The notes under the pieces are model-generated. The model made no database searches, was not told the DNA's origin, and saw only the letters and a list, made by a program, of their open reading frames with translations. DNA of 64,000 nucleotides from Epiperipatus broadwayi (Eukaryota; Onychophora; Udeonychophora; Euonychophora; Peripatidae): positions 19,771,611 to 19,835,610 of the forward strand of contig JAQFVV010000001.1 in NCBI GenBank assembly GCA_028023455.1. The letters are read 5' to 3'. The translations under genes were made by a program, and so were the position numbers. This document shows, in pieces, positions 48,983 to 60,807 of this stretch (its first letter is position 1; every line of letters begins with the position of its first letter).

Positions 48983-50163
48983 CAGTGGTCTTCAACCTTT
49001 TCACCCCTGTGGCCCGGTAAAAGTAAGAATAAGATTTGGTGGACCAGCAGAAGTTTACAGATAAATTGTCTTAAAGATGTAACCTGCTTAGCCTTAGATA
49101 AGCATAATTGTTATAACTGACCAAAACAGCACACTAGTTAATGTGTATAGTAATAGTGTTGCTTACCTTCACATGTTGAACACTCTTTCTCGAGTTGCGC
49201 AGTCATATTGCTACAGAAAACATACAATAACAATTGTTCTCATTAATGTGCTTGCATTTTACATTTATTATTTCATTGTTAAAACATGCAAGAATAAAAT
49301 GTTATTCACCTGAATGTTGAAAAAGTCAAAAGTTTTGATCTTATTTTATTTTTTGGGGTGGGAGGGGGTTGAAAAATACTTTGTCATCAACTGAGACAAA
49401 AGATAGACACCAAAGTTATTTTTTGTTTGTTTTTATTTTTAAAAAAAGGTAACAGAAATTGGTTTTAAAAATAAAACTTTTAGTATTTTAGCGGTATACA
49501 AATAAAGTCCCAAAAAATATTGCCTTATAGGCCAAAAAAAAGTGGACGTATTTTTAAACAAAAAAAAAGAAAATGAAGCTTGAAAAAGTCAAAAGTTTTG
49601 ATCTTACTTTATTTTGGGGTAGTGGGAGTATAGTGAGAAATATTTTGTAAATGTTAGAGACAGAACTTATTTTTTGGTTTTTATTTTGAAAAAAAGGTAA
49701 TAAAAATTGATTTTCAAAATAAAAGTTAAAGCCAAAAAAAAAAACACAAAAAAATAAAATATTAAAAGAGAGAGTAGAAAAAATTTAAAAGATCAAAAAA
49801 AGTCACGTTACATTTTATTGTTTTAACAATGCTGACAAGCAGCCGTGATTGGCTATCAAAAGACAACTGGATATTTGTATAATAAAAAACTTTTTCTACC
49901 CCCCCCCCATAAACATCTGTGATAAATAGAAAAACAAATTAATTTATGTATGATTGATTAGATTTTGTTTTTGTTCTGTTTCTTTTTTTTTTAATTGGGA
50001 AAAAAAATGCAATGAAAAAATAAATAAAAATTGTTCATATTAATTAAAAGTTTAAAATCGTATTATTTTGTTATTCCAAACTTTCTTGCCAGTTTAGCTG
50101 CAGACCAGCAGAAAACTTCTGCAGCCCGGTGCCAGTTCGTGGCCCGGTGGTTGAAGACCACTA
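48983..50163. mobile_element. hAT-type non-autonomous transposon (1181 bp) with internal duplication
   Basis: TIRs CAGTGGTCTTCAACCTTTTC and …GTGGTTGAAGACCACTA are bounded by a perfect 8-bp duplication, GTCTAGAG (48975-48982 and 50164-50171), again of nTnnnnAn form. Subterminal 'gaccagcagaag' motifs occur near both ends. Internally a roughly 260-bp segment is tandemly duplicated: 'gaaaaagtcaaaagttttga' starts near 49318 and again near 49580. No transposase frame. The right interior (49905-50000) is inverted relative to the element at 40418-40941. Confidence 0.92.
49318..49745 (+). repeat. internal ~260-bp tandem duplication in the hAT element
   Basis: Matching blocks in order: 'gaaaaagtcaaaagttttga', 'tattttttggggt/ttattttggggtag', and 'aaaaaaaggtaa.a.aaattg.tttt.aaaataaaa'. 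The second copy is shortened. Confidence 0.75.
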
Positions 50164-50171
50164 GTCTAGAG

Positions 50172-51272
50172 GAATAATAATAAGAATTGTTGAAGATACA
50201 ACTTGGAATAATCAAATTATGTAAATTGATGATAATGAATGGTTCTAGTTAATGATCCAATTACTGATTATTATTATGCAGGATTAATTAAATTTCTGTT
50301 ATCATGCTTAAACTGAAAGATGTCAGCATGTCTTATTATTGTTTCATCCAATACTTAACAGCATACCAATATAATGTGGGGGAGGGGGTATTAACTATTT
50401 GAAAGTTTAAAGCATCTGAAGTATCAAAGTAGCTAGCTAAATTAAAAATTTTCTTTCATCTATTATATATATATATATCATTCTAAAAACAAAAGTTAAT
50501 CAAACTTCAAAGAGAAAGCTTATTTTTATTTTTATTTTTTTAAAAATGTTATAAAGACTATGTAATAAAACTTAAATTTTTTTTTTAATAATGTCATTCT
50601 TCATTGTTTAAAACTTATATTGCCATTTTTACACAAAAATAAGACTATAATTTATTGAAAATATAATCTGAGAAAATTAAAATGTATAAAATGGCTGTTT
50701 TAACAGGTAGTATTTTTCTCATTTTACACTCACACACAAAAAAAAATATTATTTTTAAATTACTTGTGCTCAATGAATTATATTTAAGAAGGTTTCATGA
50801 ATCTAGGATAATTAATGTAAAGCCGCAATTTTGTGAATTATGTGAACTTGACAAATTCTATAAATTCACTTAGTGATACATGTAAGATACAGAAATCTCC
50901 TTCACTCAATATAATTCAATTGATTTCTAAATAATATTCATATTTTATCTCTTTTAAATAAATATTAAATAGAAACTTAGTATTTTAATCTTATATATGT
51001 ATTTAAATCATGAACTATTAATTTTTTTTTATAAATAATATACAAAGATATATAGAGAGATATAAAAAGCTTGTGTGTATATATATAAGTATAATCAATA
51101 ATGTTAAAATTAGAAAATCATTAACGATTAAACAAAACAAATTCCTTAAAAAAGATCATATTAATATTTTATTAACAAAGAAAGCAAAACACAAATAATA
51201 ATTCAGTTTGCAAAATGACAGTTGCGTTTTTATTATTATTATTATTATTTTTGAAGTAAAGAATCAATAAAC
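50172..51272. other. AT-rich non-coding DNA
   Basis: No supported gene. The frame at 50682-50873 is low-complexity in its first half and unassigned. Confidence 0.5.
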
Positions 51273-53800
51273 TCAAAGAAAGTTACAGTAACGTTTAAAA
51301 CAAAATATTATTTCATCATAATCATCATCATTTTCAATGATTATCGATTCTCTGCAGATAAAGATCTTTCCTAATTTAATCCAGTTTTTCGAATCTTTGG
51401 CGCCCTTTCTCCACATCACAATACCAAACTTCCTTCCTTCATCCATCCATTTCACTAATAGTTTATTTCTAAGTCTTTTACAATCTCACATAATCATATT
51501 TAAGATTGCAATATCAACTCTATTGGAAATATTCTAGCTTAACTCCATTTCAGTCTCTAAGCTGTTTATTCTCTCACTTATGTATTTCATTTTCAATTCC
51601 GTCTTATCAGTCCTAATGTAGATCTCTCAATAGTTCAATGACCAGTCCAAAGTCTCTATATTATTCTTCTATTAAGAGTTCAAGTCTTAGATTCAAAAGT
51701 AAGAACTAGAAAAACACATTAATTAAAAATTTTCTTTTTAAAACACATAGAAATATGTCATTTGAATATTAAATTATTTCTACTAAAAATAATCCACCCA
51801 AGTTTAATTCTATGATTAATTTCATTCATTGTGTTTCTGTTTATATTAACAATCTGACATAGATATCCTTTAATTCATCAATATCAATTTTTATGTACTT
51901 CTTTTGAGAAAAACATTAAACACTTTTTTAGTCTTTTTAGCATTTATTTTTAATCCTTACTTTTATAATTTCATCTGATAAATCTTGCAACATTTCCAGA
52001 AGCTCTGAAATATTATTTGCATAAACAAATACATCTGTAAAATCAAGATGGCTTACATCATCTCCATTTTATTTTATTCTCCTGGCTTCACATTTTAATC
52101 AACAAAATACTTCTTCACAACTGCAGTAACAAGTATTGTAGATATTAAATCACATTTCCTTACACTCTTTTCTATGTTAACCATAGTACCACTATGTAAT
52201 CTAATCATTGCTATTACATTATGGTAAATATTCATCGAAATATGACAATATCCTGGATCTATATTTTAATGATCCAATGCAATAATAACTGCAGAAATGC
52301 TTAAAAGACCAAATGCTTTTTCATAATCTACAAATATAAAGCATAATAGCAAATATTTTCATTGATTCTTATCTCTCTATATTAAGATCTACTATACTAA
52401 AATCATGTTTAATTCCACTGGTTAGTTTGAATATAAAGTTCACTGCAGATGAGTTGATTATCTTGGTAAAAATTTTGTATAGAACTTATAAAAGACTAAT
52501 AGCTTTGCAATTTCTAATAATTTTAAATATTAAAATTATGACTGTATTCTTTCAACTACCTGACGCATCATTATCACTTAGACACTTAGTAAATAACTTT
52601 GTCATCAAATCTATTTATTGGTCTCTTTTTAAAATATTGATTCTAATTATGTCATTAATTGGAGCTTTTCCCTTCTTCATAGATTTAATTGCATGCTGCA
52701 CATCTTCATTTAGAATTCTGAACAATTGAGAAGAAATTGTAATAGTAAGGGATATTTTGCTTGCTTATTTTTTATTCCCACATAACTCTTTATACAACAC
52801 GTCCACACATTTCATGATATTATTTATCTTTTTAGTAAAACTTCTCTTTTATTCTTATTTCAGGAATAGGTTTCCTATCAATATTCAAATGTGGGTTTAA
52901 ACTTTTGGGACTTTTTAATTTCTCCTATAGCTTCTTTCCTTGATAATTCAAAATTATATTCTCTTATACCATTATTAACTCTTTTTCATATTTTTATATA
53001 ACTCTAAACATTCAATTCTTCTTAATAGATCATTTTTATAAATTTTCATATTTGTTTTTGTCTTCATTCATTGCCTTGCCTTAGTAGAAAATTTAATGGC
53101 AAATTGCTGCTTCTTTGTGTCACCTATCTTTGTTGATGTTCTAAATAGGTATCAGCTATTTTCCTATTGATTTCATTCAACTCTGAATCGTCTTCAAAAT
53201 TTGTTAGATATTTTTAAATGATTTACATGTTTAAATTTAAATCCATTGAAATATATCTGAAGTTGTAGATACTAACTCTAAATACTGTTTTCTTAATAAC
53301 TTTTGAATATCTAGTTTCACATAAGCTCATACCTTATATCACCCCAACTTATCACCACTTCCTGCATTGAATTTCTTAAGAACATTACAATCTTGCAATA
53401 CATAATTTCTGTCAGTCAAAATATAATCCAACTCTTCTCCACCTTCTTATTCTATTTAGCATTTACTTCAAAGAAAAAATTAATAATATAAAATTTAACT
53501 TTCCACAAACCTGTGCCCTTTCTTATTTTTATCATTATATCTAAATTTACCGACAATAATTGTGTCTTTCAATCATTTACCAATTCTGGTATTAAAATCA
53601 CTTATGACAATTTTAAAATTATGTACATTCTGATCAAAAGTATTTCGTAACCTCTATTTATTCATCACAATGAGAATTTGTTCAGATGTAAATCTGAATT
53701 ATATGCATTTTCCATTAAGTTGAATAACTAATGTTGTCATTCTCTCTGACAAACCATAAATCTATATAATATCTTTCTTCCACTGTTTAGTTATAATATT
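51273..53800 (-). pseudogene. decayed RTE-like LINE (endonuclease + reverse transcriptase)
   Basis: On the minus strand, from high to low coordinates: an AP-endonuclease-like stretch (VIISDFNTRIGK near 53590, then GEELDYILTDRNYVLQD near 53400), an RT thumb/finger approach (MKKGKAP-like near 52670, then a YRPISLL-like region near 52500), the palm 'FVDYEKAFGLL' near 52330, and a region corresponding to the RT active site near 52020-52060. An 'IDELKDIYVRLL' block follows near 51870. The C-terminal tail at 51455-51273 (AKDSKNWIKLGKIFICRES) keeps the W..LGEA-like ending and an acidic DDDYDE tail. Many stops and frameshifts make it inactive. It probably belongs to the same clade as the copy at 34.6 kb. 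The domain order and length (about 2.5 kb) fit an RTE-type element. Confidence 0.75.
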
Positions 53801-55201
53801 TTTTTCTTCTAATTTTATAAAGTCCAACAATTTCCAGATTAAGATTAATCTGTTCTTTCAATTTGTGCAATATTCCTTTATTTAGCTATTGTTAAATAAA
53901 ATAAAGTAATATTTTAAAAAATCAATTAAAATAAAATAAAATAAATTACTTAGAAAGTTTTACAGCAGCTTAAATAAAAATCAGTACTTTTCAGTCTGGA
54001 TAATATAATGCTACTATAATACAGTAAAGACATCTTGCAGGTTACATTAGCTTGACTTTCTATTCTATTCACACACTTGCACCACTTTTGTTTCTACTAA
54101 TGTGAATGAATAATTTACAAATACAATATAAATAAAATAAAAAAATCATACATGTATTACTATTTTAATATTATGTTTATTACAAAAATATTAAAGAATA
54201 TCAAACAATGAAGAATATCATTAGAAGAATTATAATAGGTTAAATAAATCAAGAAAGGCAATAATTTTAAAATTAAAAATGTATTTATTTTCACTTGTTC
54301 ATTTATGTTGTCTTATGTAAATACATAATTAAGTGTCTGATTATTTTTAGCAGATATAAATTACAGCTAAACAAAATGCATTTGCATGGTGAAAATAATT
54401 TTAAAAAAACATAAATATTCCACAGAGTTGAGAAATCAAGATCTATTGAAATTATTGGGGTTTCTTTTATAAATATTTTTAAACAATTAATCACTACATA
54501 TCAAATAGAGGGTATTGTAATTAAAAAAAAAAAAAATACTATGTCAGTATGACAAACATGTTATATAATTACTAAATATTATATGTGTAATTGCTGAAAA
54601 AAAATAATAACTTAAATTATTCTAAAGAAGCATGAAAAATATATACCCATATTCTTATTATAAATTCTATACAAATTTTTGGAATAATTTCCTATAAAAG
54701 ATAGAAATAAATAAATAATCATAATCAAAAGCTTTCTAATAAAATATCATATTTTTATAACTCAATCTCTATTTCATATGTCATATCTGAGAATTACTAT
54801 CTGAATACATATCCCTAAAGATATATGAAGCAATAACTGTATTTTACCTTCTATAAAAAAAAAAAAAAGGAAGAATGACTACTAAAATGTTTTACTCATG
54901 CACACCAGTACTCCCAATTCATTACAAATAGTATTACTAATCTTTGTAATAGTATTATAGCTCTGTTATATTCTATCATAAATATACATAGGTTATTTGC
55001 TAACAAATAATTATAGCTAATACAGCCTACAATTTCTATGTCAAATGACTGTTTTATTGTTTTCTGTTTTAGTTTGGTTTTTTTAAATATATACAAGTAA
55101 CAAATTGTGTTTATCAAGTAGTTTGATCACCATTAAACAATTTACATTCCAACATTAAATAATCTTAAATTACAATCAATGCATTTTAAAGATTCAATAA
55201 T

Positions 55202-55204
<3 letters not shown>

Positions 55205-55285
<81 letters not shown>
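55205..55285. repeat. (TA)n microsatellite, ~40 units
   Basis: 81 bp of uninterrupted TA. Confidence 0.97.
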
Positions 55286-55289
<4 letters not shown>

Positions 55290-55834
55290 CAATTATAAAA
55301 ATGTTTCTTAAATAGAGAAACAAATAAAAGTAAATATAATTTTAATTATTATTTATTATTTTCTCCATTCAAAAACCACTTTTATAATTGTATATAAAGT
55401 ATTATATTTAAATTATGGAATTTTTTAATACTATATTGTACATTCAATACTTCTATAATTCAGTTGCTTTGGAGCTTAAATGCTCATGACAAGGATTCTG
55501 ATTTTACTCTTTGCACTATTATTATATTATATAAATTAAATTATGCTAAAATAATATTTTAAATAGACAATTGAAGAATAAAGATCTCTATAAAGAATCT
55601 ACCTTTTCCACCCTCCAAAAAATAGTTAAGAAAACATTTACTAAAGAAGCTTCAAATTGCAATCTGCTGAGAATTTTAACAGTTTACATTCTGATCTCAT
55701 CCTCTAATTAAGACAACCTCCTTCCAATAACAAAGTTAAAGTCCTATTTTCAAACAATATTATATCTGATCTAGATACACACCTTCCCTCATGCCATAGT
55801 GAATGAATTAACGATTATGTAATAAAACTATTAC

Positions 55835-55835
<1 letters not shown>

Positions 55836-55890
<55 letters not shown>
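55836..55890. repeat. (TA)n microsatellite
   Basis: About 27 TA units. Confidence 0.97.
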
Positions 55891-55893
<3 letters not shown>

Positions 55894-56649
55894 ACGAAAA
55901 GAATCATATTAAAATAGTTGTGATGTAAGAAAGAGAGAGAGAGAGAGAACAATAATAAATCATTACCAATAAAATAAGTAAGTATAATGGCTTGAAGACT
56001 ATACAATATTGTATAGACAACAAAGACTATTTATAGAGAGAAGCAATAAAAATCAAATAGTCTTAATAAATAAATATAATGGTTTCATTGCAAAGTTAAC
56101 AAGACTATTTATTATATCAAGTTAAATAAAATATAACTGCTTTATTTATAGTAAATATATATAAAAACAAAAACCTTTTTAGAAGTTTACTCATAATATT
56201 TTAAAAGATTTTTTTAAAAACTAACTTAAAAAAATAATAATCTCAAAATAAATTAGGATTAAATCACTTTAATAAAATAACAAATCTATGTATTAATTAA
56301 ACTTCAGATAATATGAAGATTAGCTATCATCACTAATCATTAGGCAAAAAAAAAAGGATTTGTGTAAAAGTATGAACTTAAACAGCCTCCTTGTCAAACA
56401 TTCAAAGCAATTCTCTTCATTAAAACCACTTACAAATATTTTTTAAGCTATAATCTATTTCTAAATCCCATTAATTTTAAGCAATGCATAATCTAATTTT
56501 TTCTTATGCACCCTATTTTTTTTTTTTTTTTGATAAATAACTACTTTTACTTACAGTTTCAAATTTTGTGCATTTCAAATCTTATCCTCTAATTTACTTT
56601 TTTTATACTTCTTCAAATTCATATCTAAAGTCACCAATATTTCTTTTTT

Positions 56650-57640
56650 TTTTTTTTTTTGTAATAGTCTATGTTTCATAATAATTTATAACAGCAAATT
56701 ATATAATGTTTTTATAGACCTAATTCATACTATAACTTCTTACATTTGTTAAAACTGTAAAATTATTGCAGTTATCATTATAATTTTTCTGTTGCTATAT
56801 CTATCATCAGTTAATCAATTTACTTATGTTTTTTTCAAAAAAAAAAAAACATTATAACTTCCTATCAAAATGTATGTAATCATCTCCATTAAACTTTATG
56901 TATTTATTTTGAATGTATTTATTTTTGATCCAAATTTATACCACTTTGGATGTAATAAAAAAATAGTTACAACAAGACTAATAATTTCATTCTTATAAAT
57001 CCACAACAATACTTACTTAAAAATTTATCTAAATAAATATTAAACAAAGAAGAAATTATTTTTACTAAAATATATCTTCTTGTAAGACAAATTAACTTCA
57101 GAATTATCTTCTAATTTCTTTATTTATTTCTTAATACTACTATGGTTTTGATCAAATCATTTCTTATCAAAATATCCAAGAAAGTAATGTAATCCATTAC
57201 ATCAAAACCTGACAATAATATTCATCATTACAATTTTATGTTTAACTCTATTGCATCTACTAAAATCAAATGTATGTACTCAATAGAAGTGATTCTTCAT
57301 ACTAAGCAACTATTTAAACATTATACCATAGACCTAAGATAGTAAGGTAGATACAGCATCATGTGTTTTGCTTTCATAATGTCCATATTTTTTCTGTATT
57401 AAAGATTGAGTTTCCACAATGCATGTAGAAAATAACTTATAAATGATAGTATATGTTATTGCACCATTGTCATATTATTCTTTTTCAGTAATAAGGTTAT
57501 CAGTGAAAAACACTATAAGAGCAATTCCCTAAATCAAAATTACATCACAATATCCAACTATCTCACTCAATTTTACTTTCTTAAAGCATATATAAATTTA
57601 ACTGAAATATCATCATATCCTTATGTTTTCTCAGTTTTAT
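56650..57640 (-). pseudogene. possible heavily decayed LINE reverse transcriptase
   Basis: Minus-strand fragments in several frames resemble the order of a non-LTR RT: KGYDDISVKFI near 57620, HTFDFSR near 57270, a polar block near 57100-57200, SKINTFKINT near 56925 and an INYYET-like block near 56690. Each match is weak on its own and every frame is interrupted. I base the call on their order and spacing only, and low-complexity coincidence is a real alternative. Confidence 0.25.
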
Positions 57641-59930
57641 TTTAATAATAATTATTTTTTAATAATTCCCTTGACTAGGATTCAATTTAATTCATTATAA
57701 CTTTTTCATTTTCCTTTTCAAATAATACAGATATACACTCATTTTATTTTTATTTAACAACTATGTATATTTTCTTCTCATTTTTTAACAATATCTACAA
57801 TTCCCCTTACTTATTGTTAACATCTTCCAAAGTGTGCTGATATAGTAGTTAGCATGTAAATCTGACATAATTACAATCTGTAATTTAAGTTCAGTCTGAA
57901 AAGAAATTTGAAATCACGCAGACTTTGAGCTTTTTTTTTTTTTCAAATAGTCAACACATAATCATTACAGACATCCATCCAGTTTTTGATTAATAATAGA
58001 ATAACGAGCTAAAATATCTGATGGTGTCAATATTTTGAACTGTCAAAAAAAATTCAAAATTATATGATCTTCAATATTGGCGGAGATGTCATACTTTGAG
58101 AGAAGCTGAGCCCATAGTTTTTTTTTAGTTTTTTATTTAAATTTAAAATCATACACCTAATAACTGTAGCATCAATAAAATTAATTATACCAACAAATAA
58201 AAAAAATAGATTGTTATTTTACCATTATAGATAATTAGAAAAATAAAGATCTAAACAATTTCATATAGGTGCAACATAATAATAGCAGTCATAGATTGAA
58301 TGTTACATTTAAATTTGATATAGTCAATGTATTTTTCTTAGGTATAAGATACCCTTATATATATATAGCCATTAATTTGCACTGAAGTGTTTGAAAAATA
58401 TTCATTTCTAAAAATAATTATTTGTTATTTTCAAATATCAGTAATGTAAAAACATAATGCTATTTTCTCAAATATGTTATTATTTTGAATATATTAATAT
58501 TATGGTTATTGTGATGTAATATTTTATATAATCAATTATTTGATTTAAGATATATATTCACACTGAACGAAAAACTTTATTATTTTTTTTACATTTTATT
58601 TTAGATTCAAACTGAATAAAAAAAAAAAAAAACAAATCTAATTATTAATACAATATAAAAATATAATTGATATAGACATCAATTAAAATTCAATCCTTTC
58701 ATATTTATAATATAATAATCATTGATTATATGTACATTTGTCAATTACTATATAATTATTAGCAATGCACACCAATGTAAATAGCAAACTTTGATTATAT
58801 AAATTAATTTATGACAACCAATAATTTTACACTTGTATATTTTTTCCTGTTCTCTCATTCCTTCTCCCCTTCATCTCCTCCTTGTCTTATTTCAATTTTC
58901 TAAAATAATTGAATACTTTCATTTAGTAGGCAGACAATTAGATGTTATATGATTAAAATAGTAACATGTTAACATCTTATTTTCCAATTGCTAATATGAA
59001 TTGTAGAGTTTTCATCTGAAGATTTTCAGAATCCATAAAATCATTATTTCTTTTTTGTTTCTTTATTCAGTCAATGCACATTTTGTATTACAAACCTATT
59101 TAATCATAAAAAGACTTTGGATATTTATTTTGTTAACTTTATAAAGCACATGTAGATTAAACCAGTTTAGATTTTATCTTATTAGATTTTATCTTATAAG
59201 AACATACAGAGTTCTTGGTATTTAATCACTGAGTGAATAAAATTTGCAATCAGTAACCATTTAATTTTTAAACAAATGTGTGTATCCTTTCACAGAAAGA
59301 ACATTCATTAAATATGACTTGGTGGATGATCTCAAGATAATCTATGAAGGCTTTGTAAACATATACTATTCAGTTTCACTTTAAATTGAATATATAAATT
59401 GGAAATTAATTCAAAGTTTCTAATATTCTAATATGCCTGAAAGCTTCTCCCAATATAATTTTTGTTTAAAATGGAATGAATATTATCTCATTAAGTAAAA
59501 AGTAACTTTCAGAAAAATATTACACATAGTAGAGAATAATTGGCATACATTATTTCTTGTTATGTCATAGAAAGAATTAAATTAATTGCAAGTGTAAATA
59601 AGACAAATTATCTTTTGCACTTCTAAATTATTTAAATTAACATCTATTGGAATAATATTTTAATGCTATCATTTTAAAATACAGCACCTTGAAGTTAGCT
59701 AAAAACACCAGATTAATTTTGTTTAGATTTTTTTTTCTTTGATCAATATTTATTTTTTCCATCAAAATTTGTGGAGGGTCAGTAAATTCAATTTTCATCT
59801 TTTTATTGCCAGAATTTGAATGAATACTGTTTTTTTTCTTCAGATTTTTTTTTGTTTGCCATATGAAAAGCAACTTTTAAATATATTAAAAATTAAAATA
59901 CACCAAGATGATGCACACAAAATTTTATAC
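57641..59930. other. AT-rich non-coding DNA
   Basis: No supported gene. Homopolymer T runs near 57931 and A runs near 58619. The frame at 59637-59873 is Lys/Asn-rich low complexity. Confidence 0.5.
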
Positions 59931-60088
59931 AATAGTGTTGAAATAACTGAAACACACAGGTTTATTATATACATGTGTCTATATATGTAATATATAGGAT
60001 ATATGAGCATGGACTTTCACACAACCCAACATTCTCCACACTATCTCATAACACTGATAAGTGTGAACACATAAATGTTGAAAAGATA

Positions 60089-60147
60089 AATAACCACCAA
60101 TATACATATTTCATGCTGAACCATCAATCATCAGTTGGTCCAGATTA
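60089..60147 (-). ncRNA. type I hammerhead ribozyme-like fold, family A, minus copy
   Basis: On the minus strand: TAATC/GGTTA-type outer and ACCAA/TTGGT inner stem I, CTGATGA (60134-60128), a weakened stem II (one mismatch), GAAA, and a short A-U stem III ending ATA before TTGG. The core bases are intact. Confidence 0.55.
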
Positions 60148-60161
60148 CCATCTCTACACAT

Positions 60162-60220
60162 ATAATCTGGACCAACTGATGATTGCTGGTTTAGCATGAA
60201 ATATGTATATTGGTGATTAT
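60162..60220 (+). ncRNA. type I hammerhead ribozyme-like fold, family A, plus copy 1
   Basis: Outer stem I: 162-167 with 215-220 (ATAATC/GATTAT, 6 bp; numbers are offsets from 60000). Inner stem I: 171-175 with 210-214 (ACCAA/TTGGT, 5 bp), with a 3-nt bulge (TGG). CTGATGA 176-182. Stem II TGCT (184-187) with AGCA (193-196), loop ggttt; U·U at 183/197 where G-C is usual. GAAA 198-201. Stem III ATA (201-203) with TAT (206-208), a 2-nt loop. Cleavage would follow A209 (triplet AUA). All universally conserved core bases are present. Confidence 0.65.
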
Positions 60221-60636
60221 TTATCTTTTCAACATATATGTGTTCAAGTGTATCAGTGTTATGAGATAGTGTGGAAAGTGGTGGGTTGTGTGAAAGTCTG
60301 TGCTCATATACCCTATATATTACATATATAGACCCAGGTGTATAATAAGCCGGTGTGTTTCAGTTATTACATAGTAGAGATGTCTGCCCATCCCTTGTAT
60401 ATGTATTAAATGGATTATGTCCTGTACATGAGGGGTGAGATTGACCTTAGGTCAACATGGGTATGACAAGAATCTCAGCCTCAAGATGGCCTTTTAGCAT
60501 TACATCATCAGATTTTCAATTGGATGGATGGTTGAAGAGTTGGAGTGTGGAGTAGATTGAAGCATGTCCATTAAAGTATGAGGATTGGCTATCTTAATAT
60601 ATATCTGAGCACTTATAGCATATATGTGTAGAGATG

Positions 60637-60694
60637 ATAATCTGGACCAACTGATGATTGCTGGTTTAGCATGAAATACGATATTGGTGATTAT
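60637..60694 (+). ncRNA. type I hammerhead ribozyme-like fold, family A, plus copy 2
   Basis: Same fold as the copy at 60162. CTGATGA 60651-60657, stem II TGCT/AGCA, GAAA 60673-60676, stem I ATAATC…ACCAA with TTGGT…GATTAT. Stem III is 2 bp with a 3-nt loop because one T is missing. Cleavage is predicted after A60683. Confidence 0.65.
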
Positions 60695-60807
60695 TTATCT
60701 TTTTAACATATATGTGTTCAAGTGTATCAGTGTTATGAGATAGTCTGGAGAGTGGTGGCTCGTGTGAAAGTCTGTGCTCATATACCCTATATAATAGTGT
60801 TGAAATA

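Larger units (their letters stand above)
53801..56600. other. AT-rich non-coding DNA
   Basis: No supported gene. (TA)n tracts at 55205-55285 and 55836-55890, and a (GA)n run at about 55929-55948. Confidence 0.5.
59931..60807. mobile_element. hammerhead family A composite (475-bp unit) with 15-bp target duplication
   Basis: The same 15 bp, AATAGTGTTGAAATA, flanks the block at 59931-59945 and 60793-60807. Between them lie a minus-oriented partial unit (59946 to about 60150), then a plus-oriented array from about 60155 in which the ribozyme core recurs at 60176 and 60651 (475 bp apart). The minus and first plus parts pair over about 200 bp. Each of the three partial units carries a hammerhead-like fold. 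No protein is encoded. A 15-bp duplication around the whole head-to-head block implies insertion as one event by target-primed reverse transcription, as for PLEs. Retrozyme-like element is the best label. Confidence 0.85.
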
